In this document: positions 1-5,300 of the stretch, in pieces
Position numbering within the stretch: the first letter of the stretch is position 1
How the letters are laid out: each line of letters opens with the position of its first letter
Assembly (NCBI GenBank): GCA_030641695.1
Contig: DAOWGY010000378.1
Coordinates: 1-5,300 of the forward strand
Source of the DNA: Gammaproteobacteria bacterium
Lineage (GTDB): Bacteria > Pseudomonadota > Gammaproteobacteria > Steroidobacterales > Woeseiaceae
Reading direction: 5' to 3'
Length of the DNA: 5,300 nucleotides
Position numbers and translations under genes: made by a program
Notes under the pieces: model-generated
Told to the model about the DNA's origin: nothing
Databases searched by the model: none
What the model saw: the letters and a program-made list of their open reading frames with translations, nothing else

Positions 1-1
1 C

Positions 2-759
2 TCGGTACTCGGCAAGCCCATTGACCTGGCACGCTGGCGCTTGCGGCCGTTTCGTGCACCACATCACACGGCCTCGGCGCCGGCCGTCGTCGGTGGTGGT
101 TCCGGCCCGCGACCGGGGAAATCTCACGGGCGCACAACGGCGTGCTGTTTCTCGACGAATTGCCCGAGTTCAATCGAACCGTACTGGAGGTGCTTCGTGA
201 GCCGCTGGAAGCCGGCACGATTACGATCTCGCGTGCCGCACACCAGGCGGATTTTCCCGCACGCTTTCAGCTCATCGCCGCGATGAATCCATGTCCCTGC
301 GGCTATCTCGGCGACCTGCAGGGCGACTGCCACTGCAGCGGTGATCGTGTAGCCAATTATCGCCGCAAGATTTCCGGGCCATTGCTCGATCGCATCGACC
401 TGCATGTCGAGGTGGGCAGACCGCCGAAAGACGTGTTGCGTAACGATGGCGCGCGAGGTGAGTCGAGTGTGACCGTGCTACGACGTGTGCAGGCTGCACG
501 ATCGATAGCGATCGAGCGCAGCGGCACCTGCAATGCAGCTCTGCAGGGCGAGCAACACGAGAGTGCATGCCGCTCCTGCGACGAAGGCGTGCGATTGCTG
601 GAAGAGGCGATCGAGCGATTCGGACTGTCGGTGCGTGCGTATCATCGCGTGCTGCGAGTCTCGCGGACGATAGCCGATCTCGCGGGCACGGACGACATCA
701 TGCCGGCACACATTGCCGAGGCACTGTCGTTAAGGCAGCTGGATCGCAGGAGGTTGTAG
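2..759 (+). CDS. comM: ComM/YifB-family Mg-chelatase-like AAA+ ATPase, 5' end outside window, frameshifted
   Basis: This is the C-terminal half of a ComM (YifB) protein, a hexameric AAA+ ATPase known in Vibrio cholerae as a helicase that promotes branch migration during natural transformation. Walker A lies upstream of the window. Visible family blocks are RPFRAPHHT (44-70), a GGGS-PRPG loop (91-118), Walker B VLFLDELPEF (142-171), sensor 1 with AAMNPCPCGY (277-306) followed by a CHC pair, the arginine-finger block SGPLLDRID (373-399), and the Mg_chelatase_C domain with SVRAYHRVLRVSRTIADL (628-681). The first part reads in the frame of position 2 and the rest, from about 118, in the frame of position 142; one G is missing at 115-118. 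Every motif downstream is intact, so either the gene broke recently or the base was lost in sequencing or assembly. If the loss is real, the product is cut inside the ATPase domain and the gene is a pseudogene. The stop TAG (757-759) lies in the REP element. Family assignment is very secure. Confidence 0.93.
115..118 (+). other. Single-base deletion (frameshift) in comM G run
   Basis: The run reads CCGGGGAAATC. Family conservation expects Pro-Gly-Glu-Ile-Ser (ccg ggg gaa atc tca), which needs five G where four are present. Upstream protein is in frame 2 and downstream protein in frame 1, exactly what a one-base loss gives. No other base change is needed to restore an unbroken ComM sequence. 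Confidence 0.88.
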
Positions 760-810
760 GAGCGCTTCTGGAAGCGCGAACGAATCGCGGTTCAAGAACC
801 GCTCCAACAG
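754..810. repeat. REP/BIME-like inverted pair of hairpins between convergent genes
   Basis: Two hairpins face each other. The left is GCGCTTC-TG-GAAGCGC (762-777) and the right is GCGGTTC-AA-GAACCGC (787-802). The outer flanks GGAGCG (759-764) and CGCTCC (800-805) can also pair, giving one long alternative stem. Read on its own strand, each half has the same form, TGT(A/T)GGAGCG followed by a palindrome and then CGCGA. The halves differ by a C/G swap in one stem arm that is balanced by a G/C swap in the other arm. The TGTAGGAGCG head matches the consensus of REP elements in Pseudomonas and Xanthomonas-like genomes (family knowledge). Placement between the 3' ends of comM and the cytochrome gene is typical. 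It may act as a bidirectional terminator or mRNA stabiliser (inference); there is no T-tract. Confidence 0.8.
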
Positions 811-815
811 GATGA

Positions 816-1328
816 TTATTGCGACTTCTCCACCATGTACTCGACGGCGTCGCCGACTTCCTGGTCGGACAGGTCGACGCGACCGCCTTTCGCCGGCATG
901 AAACCGACGGCGCCGGTGTAGCCATTGATGGCGTGCTCCTTGAGCACGTCGACGCCCTGAGCAATGCGCGGGCTCCAGTTGTCTGCATTACCCAATACGG
1001 GTGCGCCGCCGATGCCGGCGCCGTGGCATGCAAGACAAGCACTGTTGTATACCTGCGGGCCGGACAGAGCAGCTGCGACGGGAGCCGGTTCGTCAGCGGT
1101 TTCGACAGTCGGCGCCGCGGAGTGCTGCTCCTCGCCAGGCATGTAGACCTGGCCGAACGGACGAATGCGATCGGCGACAGCCGCCTGGTACTCGTCGGTG
1201 TCCCGTGTGTAAACACCCTGAGTAAGGTCCGACATCTTCATGGCCAGTACGAGGATTGCGAGGGCGGCGGCGGCGAGTCCACCGATCACCAGTGAATACA
1301 TGTCAAAGAACTTCTGATCGCGCTTCAA
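816..1328 (-). CDS. Cytochrome c5-type membrane-anchored monohaem cytochrome c
   Basis: A 170-residue class I c-type cytochrome of the c5 group, a periplasmic electron carrier in respiratory chains. Residues 1-11 are polar (start KRDQKFFDMY), about 12-31 form one hydrophobic helix that acts as an uncleaved anchor, and 32-88 are a linker rich in Ala, Pro and Glu. The haem domain follows. CLACH (Cys98, Cys101, His102) sits in the c5-like block YNSACLACHGAGIGGAP, then a NWSPRIAQG segment, then GFMPAKGG with Met144 as the likely sixth haem ligand, and a final DLSDQEVGDAVEYMV helix. I chose TTG at 1328 because a GGAG Shine-Dalgarno sequence (complement of 1336-1339) lies 7 bases upstream and the D-x-x-FFD-x-Y-x-x-VIG start is what I recall from family members. 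The ATG at codon 10 would cut into that block and has no good ribosome site. The gene is convergent with comM and divergent from the large exported protein gene. The exact redox partner (oxidase or other) cannot be told from here. Confidence 0.92.
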   Translation of the reverse strand: MKRDQKFFDMYSLVIGGLAAAALAILVLAMKMSDLTQGVYTRDTDEYQAAVADRIRPFGQVYMPGEEQHSAAPTVETADEPAPVAAALSGPQVYNSACLACHGAGIGGAPVLGNADNWSPRIAQGVDVLKEHAINGYTGAVGFMPAKGGRVDLSDQEVGDAVEYMVEKSQ

Positions 1329-1358
1329 CGTCGTGCTCCGGAGTTGTTATGTAATCCT

Positions 1359-1375
1359 GATCGGGGAACCCGATC
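1359..1375. promoter_or_regulatory. Perfect 7-bp-stem palindrome in the divergent intergenic region
   Basis: GATCGGG (1359-1365), three bases, then CCCGATC (1369-1375). On the minus strand it would begin about 5 bases after the transcription start predicted from the TATAAT box at 1387-1392. It would therefore fold at the very 5' end of the cytochrome mRNA, or serve as an operator just downstream of the start site. It is followed by neither a T-tract nor a gene end, so a terminator is less likely. Confidence 0.5.
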
Positions 1376-1386
1376 GCAGGGACGGC

Positions 1387-1392
1387 ATTATA
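1387..1392 (-). promoter_or_regulatory. Candidate -10 box (TATAAT) for the cytochrome c5 gene
   Basis: The minus strand carries an exact TATAAT here, about 58 bases upstream of the TTG start. No good TTGACA-like -35 lies at 16-18 bases (that stretch reads CCCCAC or close variants) and there is no extended TG. If it is used, it probably needs an activator; the phased TGTGAC repeats lie immediately upstream of it. Confidence 0.4.
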
Positions 1393-1399
1393 TAAGGAA

Positions 1400-1453
1400 T
1401 GTGACACCTGTGGGGGTGGAAACGTACTGTGACTGGTATTCTGTGACCAGTAT
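1400..1453. repeat. Phased TGTGAC repeats, candidate regulator binding sites
   Basis: TGTGAC occurs at 1400-1405, 1428-1433 and 1442-1447, that is at spacings of 28 and 14 bases. The last two belong to a 13-base imperfect direct repeat, CTGTGACTGGTAT (1427-1439) and CTGTGACCAGTAT (1441-1453), differing at two positions. The same two differences create an inverted repeat, ACTGGT (1432-1437) and ACCAGT (1446-1451). TGTGA resembles a CRP-family half-site, but the arrangement is direct rather than the usual TGTGA-N6-TCACA, so the binding protein is not known. It could serve either divergent gene. Confidence 0.5.
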
Positions 1454-1499
1454 CCGACCACTCCGTCCCGTTCCGGGACAAGCCTGCCACCGTCTAATC

Positions 1500-1507
1500 A
1501 AAGGGGA
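1500..1507 (+). promoter_or_regulatory. Strong ribosome binding site deciding the start at 1512
   Basis: AAAGGGGA ends 4 bases before the ATG at 1512. It settles the start of the large exported protein: the open frame continues upstream to 1344 without a stop, but only the 1512 start combines a ribosome site with a signal peptide. Confidence 0.8.
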
Positions 1508-1511
1508 ATAC

Positions 1512-4500
1512 ATGCGAATCGGAGCGCTATTGCTCACGCTGTTTTTGCTGCCCGGGCTGGTGCAGGCTGACGATGAGGGAGTTAGCCTCGGCGGCAGCTA
1601 CAAGTCGCAAACGTTTGCTTACGAACTCGACGCGCCGTTGGGCGTGTGGTTCAAGTGGTCGGATCTCGAGGATGACTATGCGTATGCGGATTCGGGCACG
1701 CTGGGCCTCAAGGGTTATGGCGCTGTCGTAATGCCGGTTTGCTGGGACGGTGCCCGGCCGACGCCACTCGCACTGCTGGAAATCTTCATGGAGCGTTTTG
1801 GGGAGGATTATCCGACGCCATTTGTGCTGTCGGAGACGGCAGTCAACAAGGGTGGCGCGACCGGAACCTACCTGGTCGGCAACGAGCCCGTGGACGATGA
1901 ACAATATACCTACCATTTCTGGATCGTCGCGAACGACAGTTGCGCATACACGCTTGCCGCGTGGGGTCCGGCTGACGAGAAGGATACCGTGCCGGACGTG
2001 CAGGCCTTATGGGCCGGCCTGACGTTGCAGCAATCACCCGGCGTACTGGACGGAGGCGGTTCCGAGAAAGAAATCGCCACGAACGCCTTTTTCCTGAACC
2101 AGATCGGCATGCATTACTTCGATGCCAGGAGCTACCGGGAGGGCTTTCGGTTCCTGGCACAGGCAACCGACCTCGATCCGGATGAGCCGACCTACATCAT
2201 GAACGCAATGCGCGTGCTGACCGAGATCGATGCCTACCAGGAGGCAAATGACTGGTTGCAGCCACGCCTTGCCAACTACGGCGACGACCTCACCGTGCGC
2301 AGCTGGGATGCCTGGCTTGCGTACCAGGTCGACGATACCGACAAGGCCGTCCGGCTGTACGACGAACTTTTCAGCGAGGGCTACCGCGAGGATGATGAGT
2401 TCGCGGTGTACGCGGGCCTGCTGGCGGACCGTGAGGAGTGGGACAAGCTCGAAGCCGACCTCGCGGAGTACGCGCAGGAAGGCATGACCGAGACATTGCA
2501 AAAGCTGCAGGCAGACCTGCTGACCCGGCGCGGCCGTTACGAAGAGGCCCTCGTCATACTCGAGACGATGATGGCGGACCGGCCGTTCAACGCCGACCTC
2601 GCGTACTCGAAGATCGAGGTGTATGACGAGATGGGAGAGGCCGCCGAAGTGTTGCTTCTCGCGGAACTCCTGATCGAAAAGAACTACCGGTCGCTCGAAA
2701 GTTTTTTCTATAAGGGTTACGCCGAGTACCAGCTCAAGTCGTACCTGAAGGCCCGTGAGTCGTTTACGGCGGCGCTGAAGTATTCGCCAACCAACTCCAC
2801 CATTCAGGAGTATCTCGACAGTATTAACAGCATCCTCGGTGAGGGTGAAAACGCCAGTATCAGCGAAGACCTGAGCGCCGTCCCGTTGCCAGCGGAACTG
2901 CAGGCCCTCGTCGACAGTGCTGCCTACGCCGAAACCGTTGACGGTTACGGCGCGTATTTCATTAATCGCATCAGCGGCTATGCTTTCGATGGCGGCGAAT
3001 ACGTTTCGAAGACACACGTTCAGCAGATCAAGATTCAGGACGTGCAGGGCATAGAGCAGTTCAGCACGCTGGAATTCAATTTCGATCCTGCGTACGAGCA
3101 ATTCTTCGTCAACAGCCTGATCGTAAAAAATGCCGATGGTGAGGTCATCGCCGAGGGTGATCCGGCGGCGTACTACGTGACAAGCACCGTCGATGGCTAC
3201 GAAGCCAGCACGGAAAAAACAGCGCACCTGCCAGTGCCCAGCCTCGTGCCCGGCGTTGTCGTCGAAGTGGTGGCAACGAAGAAAGTCGCTGTCGATCGCG
3301 GCGAATTTCCGCTCGACACTCACTATCTCTCCGGCAGCAGGCCGATTCAGTACAGCGCCGTTTTCGTCAGCGGTGAACATGACAGGCTTGGGCACGAGTC
3401 CTTCGGCGTCGCCCCACCCGTCGTGCGCGGCGAAGCGCTGGTGTGGGAACTGACCGATCCGGTCGTGTATCGCTGGGAGCCGATGCAGCCGTACTACGAC
3501 CGCATGTTGCCGTGGGTGACCATCGGCACGACAAGCGCGGACTGGAACGAGGCAGGCAATGATTACCTCGCCGAGATTGACGAGAAACTGGACACGGAGC
3601 GGGTTGCGGATACGGCGAAACGCCTGGTTCGGGGGATCGATGATCAACAGCGCATGGTTGAGATTCTCAGTCGCTACGTGCAGAAGGAACTGCATTACGA
3701 AGCCATCGAATTCGGTCGTCGCGCCTACGTACCGAAGACGGCACGGGAAACCTTGCGCGACCGTTACGGCGACTGCAAGGATCACGCGGTGCTGTTGTTC
3801 GCAATGTTGAATGCCGTGGACATTCCGGCGCAGCTCGCGCTCGTCAACATAAATCAGAAGGTGTTGCCGGGTTTGCCGAATATCGATCAGTTTGACCACA
3901 TGATCGTTTCCATTCCACACGACAGTGGACGCCTGTATATAGACTCGACCGACAAGGATCTCGGCCTCGGCCGTACTCCACCGCGATTCATGGCAGGCAA
4001 CTACGCACTGGTGCTGCACGAGAAATCGGAACTGCTGCCAATTCCGGATTTCGCCGTCGGTGATTCCGGGTTGCAGGTGCAGCGCGAAATTGAACCCACG
4101 CCGGACAACGAATTGAAAGTCACCGAAATTGGCGTGTTTTCGGGTTACCAGGCGGCGGACCTTCGCGGCCAGCTTCGTGACATCGAAACCTCGGAAATGC
4201 TTGCGACGATGCAGCGCTGGGTCGCAGATCGGTATTCCGACGCCATTGTCGACGACGCTTTTGTCGACAATGTGTTTGAAGCCGACGCCGAGCTGGTGGT
4301 CGAGCTGCAGTACCGGCTGCCGCTCGATGACGAGTCATTCAAGCTGCCCGGATTCTTCGAGGCAACGTTTCTGGACTACGAGCGCCTGCCCGACAGGCGC
4401 TTCGGCTTCGAACTGACCGTGCCGTTTAGCGTCTCGACGGTAACGACCGTCAGGCAGTCCGGTGCCGGCAAGCTCAGGGTTCTGTCCAAGAAGCCCAATG

Positions 4501-4679
4501 CTGATGAGTCGCGTTTTGGCAGCTGGCGACGGAAGATCGACAGCAGTGACGACAGCTGGGTGCTGCAACTCGAGTACACGAGCGGTCACGCCGAGTACGC
4601 GCCCGAGGATTACAGTGCGTTTGCCGATTTCCATCGGAAACTGATCGGTTCCATCGAGCAGCCCGTCGTCATCGAGTAA
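1512..4679 (+). CDS. Exported TPR, DUF3857-like and transglutaminase-like domain protein
   Basis: This gene encodes 1055 residues. Residues 1-19 form a Sec signal peptide (MRIGALLLTLFLLPGLVQA, cleavage likely after VQA), so the protein acts in the periplasm or at the cell surface. Residues 20-180 are an alpha/beta-looking region of unknown family. About 191-445 is helical with TPR-like repeats, ending in the clear TPR pair around YKGYAEYQLKSYLKARESF. About 470-695 fits DUF3857. About 710-817 is a transglutaminase-like core with the triad intact: Cys755 in YGDCKDHA, His796 in FDHMIV and Asp811 in YIDSTD. The C-terminal 855-1055 is beta-rich and resembles the tail seen in DUF3857 proteins. The predicted mature protein is strongly acidic. 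It has only three cysteines: Cys77, Cys144 and catalytic Cys755, so the first two may form a disulfide. Bacterial members of this superfamily may be proteases, amidases or cross-linking enzymes; the substrate is unknown. No terminator is evident after the stop, so transcription may continue into the next gene. Confidence 0.9.
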   Translation: MRIGALLLTLFLLPGLVQADDEGVSLGGSYKSQTFAYELDAPLGVWFKWSDLEDDYAYADSGTLGLKGYGAVVMPVCWDGARPTPLALLEIFMERFGEDYPTPFVLSETAVNKGGATGTYLVGNEPVDDEQYTYHFWIVANDSCAYTLAAWGPADEKDTVPDVQALWAGLTLQQSPGVLDGGGSEKEIATNAFFLNQIGMHYFDARSYREGFRFLAQATDLDPDEPTYIMNAMRVLTEIDAYQEANDWLQPRLANYGDDLTVRSWDAWLAYQVDDTDKAVRLYDELFSEGYREDDEFAVYAGLLADREEWDKLEADLAEYAQEGMTETLQKLQADLLTRRGRYEEALVILETMMADRPFNADLAYSKIEVYDEMGEAAEVLLLAELLIEKNYRSLESFFYKGYAEYQLKSYLKARESFTAALKYSPTNSTIQEYLDSINSILGEGENASISEDLSAVPLPAELQALVDSAAYAETVDGYGAYFINRISGYAFDGGEYVSKTHVQQIKIQDVQGIEQFSTLEFNFDPAYEQFFVNSLIVKNADGEVIAEGDPAAYYVTSTVDGYEASTEKTAHLPVPSLVPGVVVEVVATKKVAVDRGEFPLDTHYLSGSRPIQYSAVFVSGEHDRLGHESFGVAPPVVRGEALVWELTDPVVYRWEPMQPYYDRMLPWVTIGTTSADWNEAGNDYLAEIDEKLDTERVADTAKRLVRGIDDQQRMVEILSRYVQKELHYEAIEFGRRAYVPKTARETLRDRYGDCKDHAVLLFAMLNAVDIPAQLALVNINQKVLPGLPNIDQFDHMIVSIPHDSGRLYIDSTDKDLGLGRTPPRFMAGNYALVLHEKSELLPIPDFAVGDSGLQVQREIEPTPDNELKVTEIGVFSGYQAADLRGQLRDIETSEMLATMQRWVADRYSDAIVDDAFVDNVFEADAELVVELQYRLPLDDESFKLPGFFEATFLDYERLPDRRFGFELTVPFSVSTVTTVRQSGAGKLRVLSKKPNADESRFGSWRRKIDSSDDSWVLQLEYTSGHAEYAPEDYSAFADFHRKLIGSIEQPVVIE
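4244..4272. repeat. Intragenic 10-bp perfect inverted repeat
   Basis: CATTGTCGAC (4244-4253) and GTCGACAATG (4263-4272) are separated by 9 bases, inside the C-terminal part of the large exported protein gene. The arms encode the repeated Val-Asp pairs in AIVDDAFVDNV. It may simply follow from codon choice for this local peptide repeat; no function is claimed. Confidence 0.6.
4381..4401. repeat. Intragenic 8-bp hairpin
   Basis: AGCGCCTG (4381-4388), loop CCCGA, CAGGCGCT (4394-4401), coding for ERLPDRRF in the large exported protein. A stable GC-rich stem in the mRNA, probably incidental to codon choice. Confidence 0.5.
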
Positions 4680-4694
4680 GCTACCTATTCCATT

Positions 4695-4744
4695 GCCGGC
4701 GATCGACCCTATACACTAGACACCTGTCTATTAGGGAGACCGGC
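4695..4744 (+). promoter_or_regulatory. Three-tier nested inverted repeat ending at the start codon of the 82-residue gene
   Basis: Three stem pairs nest around a centre at 4723-4724: TAGACA (4717-4722) with TGTCTA (4725-4730), CCCTA (4707-4711) with TAGGG (4732-4736), and GCCGG (4695-4699) with CCGGC (4740-4744). The internal loops are asymmetric (5/1 and 7/3). The 3' arms contain the Shine-Dalgarno sequence AGGGAG (4733-4738), and the outermost arm ends directly against the ATG at 4745. If transcribed from upstream, the leader could hide the ribosome site. The inner TAGACA-CC-TGTCTA palindrome alone could instead be a DNA operator. No convincing promoter hexamers were seen. Confidence 0.5.
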
Positions 4745-4993
4745 ATGAGCGAATTTGACGATCTGATGGCTGACCTCAAGCAGAAGCGCGATGAGCTGAG
4801 AGTCAAGATACACCTCGCCTCGAAGGAGGCGCAGGACGAGTGGCAGGAGCTCGAAGGGAAGATGCAGGACTTTTCATCGCGCGCGGAGCTCGGCAAGACC
4901 GGCGAAGGCCTCGGTGAGGCGCTCGGCAAACTGGGAAATGAGCTGAAGCTCGGTTACCAGCGTATTCGTGAGGCATTGAAGAACGACGACTGA
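4745..4993 (+). CDS. Small acidic/basic helical coiled-coil protein, function unknown
   Basis: This gene encodes 82 residues with no recognised family. Residues 1-45 have a heptad-like pattern: hydrophobic side chains at 4, 8, 11, 18, 22, 25, 29, 33, 36, 40 and 43, with Glu, Asp, Lys and Arg between them, as expected for an amphipathic helix that forms a coiled coil. A glycine-containing break (about 50-62, with Gly50, Gly53, Gly55, Gly60) is followed by a second short helix (LGNELKLGYQRIREAL). There is no signal peptide, membrane segment or cysteine, so it should be cytosolic. The start is supported by AGGGAG 6 bases upstream and by the charged MSEFDDL beginning. The stop lies 11 bases before the methyltransferase start, which suggests an operon, so a role as partner or scaffold for that enzyme is possible but unproven. 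Confidence 0.85.
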   Translation: MSEFDDLMADLKQKRDELRVKIHLASKEAQDEWQELEGKMQDFSSRAELGKTGEGLGEALGKLGNELKLGYQRIREALKNDD

Positions 4994-5004
4994 GTGCTTT
5001 TGCC

Positions 5005-5300
5005 ATGACGAACTACCAGCCAATGAAGTTGCTGTACCTGAAGCTGCAGCGGAAAGGTTACGAGCCGTCGCACGTGGCCGAAGTTGGCGTCTATATGCCG
5101 GAGACCTCAAACATATTCGATTACATCGAAGCAGGCGTCCGAACTACTCTCATCGAGCCGGACCCGGCATCGATCCAGCGCATCAATGACACTTTCGGTA
5201 ATTACTCCAACGTTACTTTGCACCCGGTAGCCGCCTACGACTTCGAAGGCACACTGGAATTATCGCAGCGCAAAGCCTCGACATTTGTCACGCAGCTCGA
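5005..5300 (+). CDS. FkbM-like SAM-dependent methyltransferase, 3' end outside window
   Basis: The first 98 codons are visible and the frame is still open at the window end. The order fits the N-terminal half of an FkbM-family (Methyltransf_21) Rossmann methyltransferase. A short helical lead (KLLYLKLQRKGY) is followed by strand 1 and motif I, HVAEVGVYMPETSN. Strand 2 ends in an acidic residue, TLIEPDP (Glu51, expected to bind the SAM ribose). A helix then leads into NVTLHPVAAYDFEGTLEL, a segment typical of the family. Motif I is unusual: E-V-G-V-Y-x-P (Glu26, Gly28) replaces the common D-x-G-A-N-x-G, so SAM binding may differ. The family methylates sugars and other small molecules; the substrate here cannot be told. 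The ATG at 5005 has only a weak GAG 10 bases upstream, and translation may depend on coupling with the preceding gene. The ATG at 5023 is an alternative with no better ribosome site. Confidence 0.7.
   Translation, partial: MTNYQPMKLLYLKLQRKGYEPSHVAEVGVYMPETSNIFDYIEAGVRTTLIEPDPASIQRINDTFGNYSNVTLHPVAAYDFEGTLELSQRKASTFVTQL

Noticed and set aside
142..759. A separate 205-residue gene starting at GTG 142
   Set aside because: The GTG is the first codon of the Walker B strand within ComM, not a start. The segment is the continuation of the frameshifted comM.
759..805. Rho-independent terminator
   Set aside because: The hairpins are good, but neither side has a run of T. The paired, convergent form and the TGTAGGAGCG head fit a REP element better, though it may still affect transcript ends.
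819..1295. A 158-codon open frame on the plus strand opposite the cytochrome gene
   Set aside because: The minus strand encodes a full cytochrome c5 with CLACH and the Met ligand; the plus-strand frame is its shadow and has no recognisable features.
1344..1511. Upstream extension of the large exported protein by 56 codons
   Set aside because: The frame is open, but the extension would bury the signal peptide, has no clear ribosome site, and runs through the divergent promoter region. AAAGGGGA before the ATG at 1512 settles the start.
2034..4019. A 661-codon open frame on the minus strand, opposite the large exported protein gene
   Set aside because: Its translation shows no known domain and no signal or plausible start region. 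The plus-strand frame has a signal peptide and a catalytic triad. Long antisense frames are common opposite GC-rich genes with strong codon bias.
4680..4744. Sigma-70 promoter for the 82-residue gene
   Set aside because: TATACA at 4710-4715 and TTGCCG at 4693-4698 are partial matches, but they are not at a proper spacing from one another, and no other pair scores well by eye.
1..5300. Defence, CRISPR, toxin-antitoxin or mobile-element system
   Set aside because: I looked for repeat arrays, transposase or integrase motifs, and paired small toxin and antitoxin genes on both strands. The 82-residue gene lacks a DNA-binding or toxin motif, and nothing else fits.

Overview
The window looks like chromosomal DNA from a gammaproteobacterium: moderately GC-rich, with a ComM/YifB ATPase gene, a membrane-anchored cytochrome c5 gene, and a REP-type palindrome of the TGTAGGAGCG class often seen in Pseudomonas/Xanthomonas-like gammaproteobacteria. 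The species cannot be named from this sequence. I see no rRNA, tRNA, CRISPR array, insertion sequence or phage gene, and the codon style is even throughout, so this is more likely an ordinary core or near-core segment than an island.

Layout. (1) Positions 2-759, + strand: the C-terminal part of comM (Mg-chelatase-like AAA+ ATPase). Its reading frame is broken by one missing G in a G run at 115-118; the protein reads perfectly on either side of that point. (2) Positions 754-810: an inverted pair of REP-like hairpins between the convergent ends of comM and the cytochrome gene. Its edge supplies the comM stop codon. (3) Positions 816-1328, - strand: a 170-residue cytochrome c5-type protein with an N-terminal membrane anchor, starting at TTG. 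(4) Positions 1329-1511: a divergent intergenic region with a consensus -10 for the cytochrome gene, a 7-bp-stem palindrome near its predicted transcript start, and 14-bp-phased TGTGAC repeats. (5) Positions 1512-4679, + strand: a 1055-residue exported protein combining an N-terminal domain with two cysteines, TPR-like helical repeats, a DUF3857-like region, a transglutaminase-like core with an intact Cys-His-Asp triad, and a C-terminal beta-rich region. (6) Positions 4745-4993, + strand: an 82-residue helical/coiled-coil protein whose ribosome binding site lies inside a three-tier nested inverted repeat. (7) Positions 5005 to the window end, + strand: the N-terminal part of an FkbM-like SAM-dependent methyltransferase, 11 bases after gene 6 and probably cotranscribed with it.

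The genes do not form an obvious single pathway. ComM acts on DNA during transformation, cytochrome c5 carries electrons in the periplasm, the large protein is an exported transglutaminase-fold enzyme of unknown substrate, and the last two genes are a small cytosolic helical protein and a methyltransferase. I found no convincing new multi-gene system. The best leads are the comM frameshift, the REP element with compensating base changes, the phased repeats in the divergent promoter region, the architecture of the large exported protein, and the nested hairpin over the start of the 82-residue gene.
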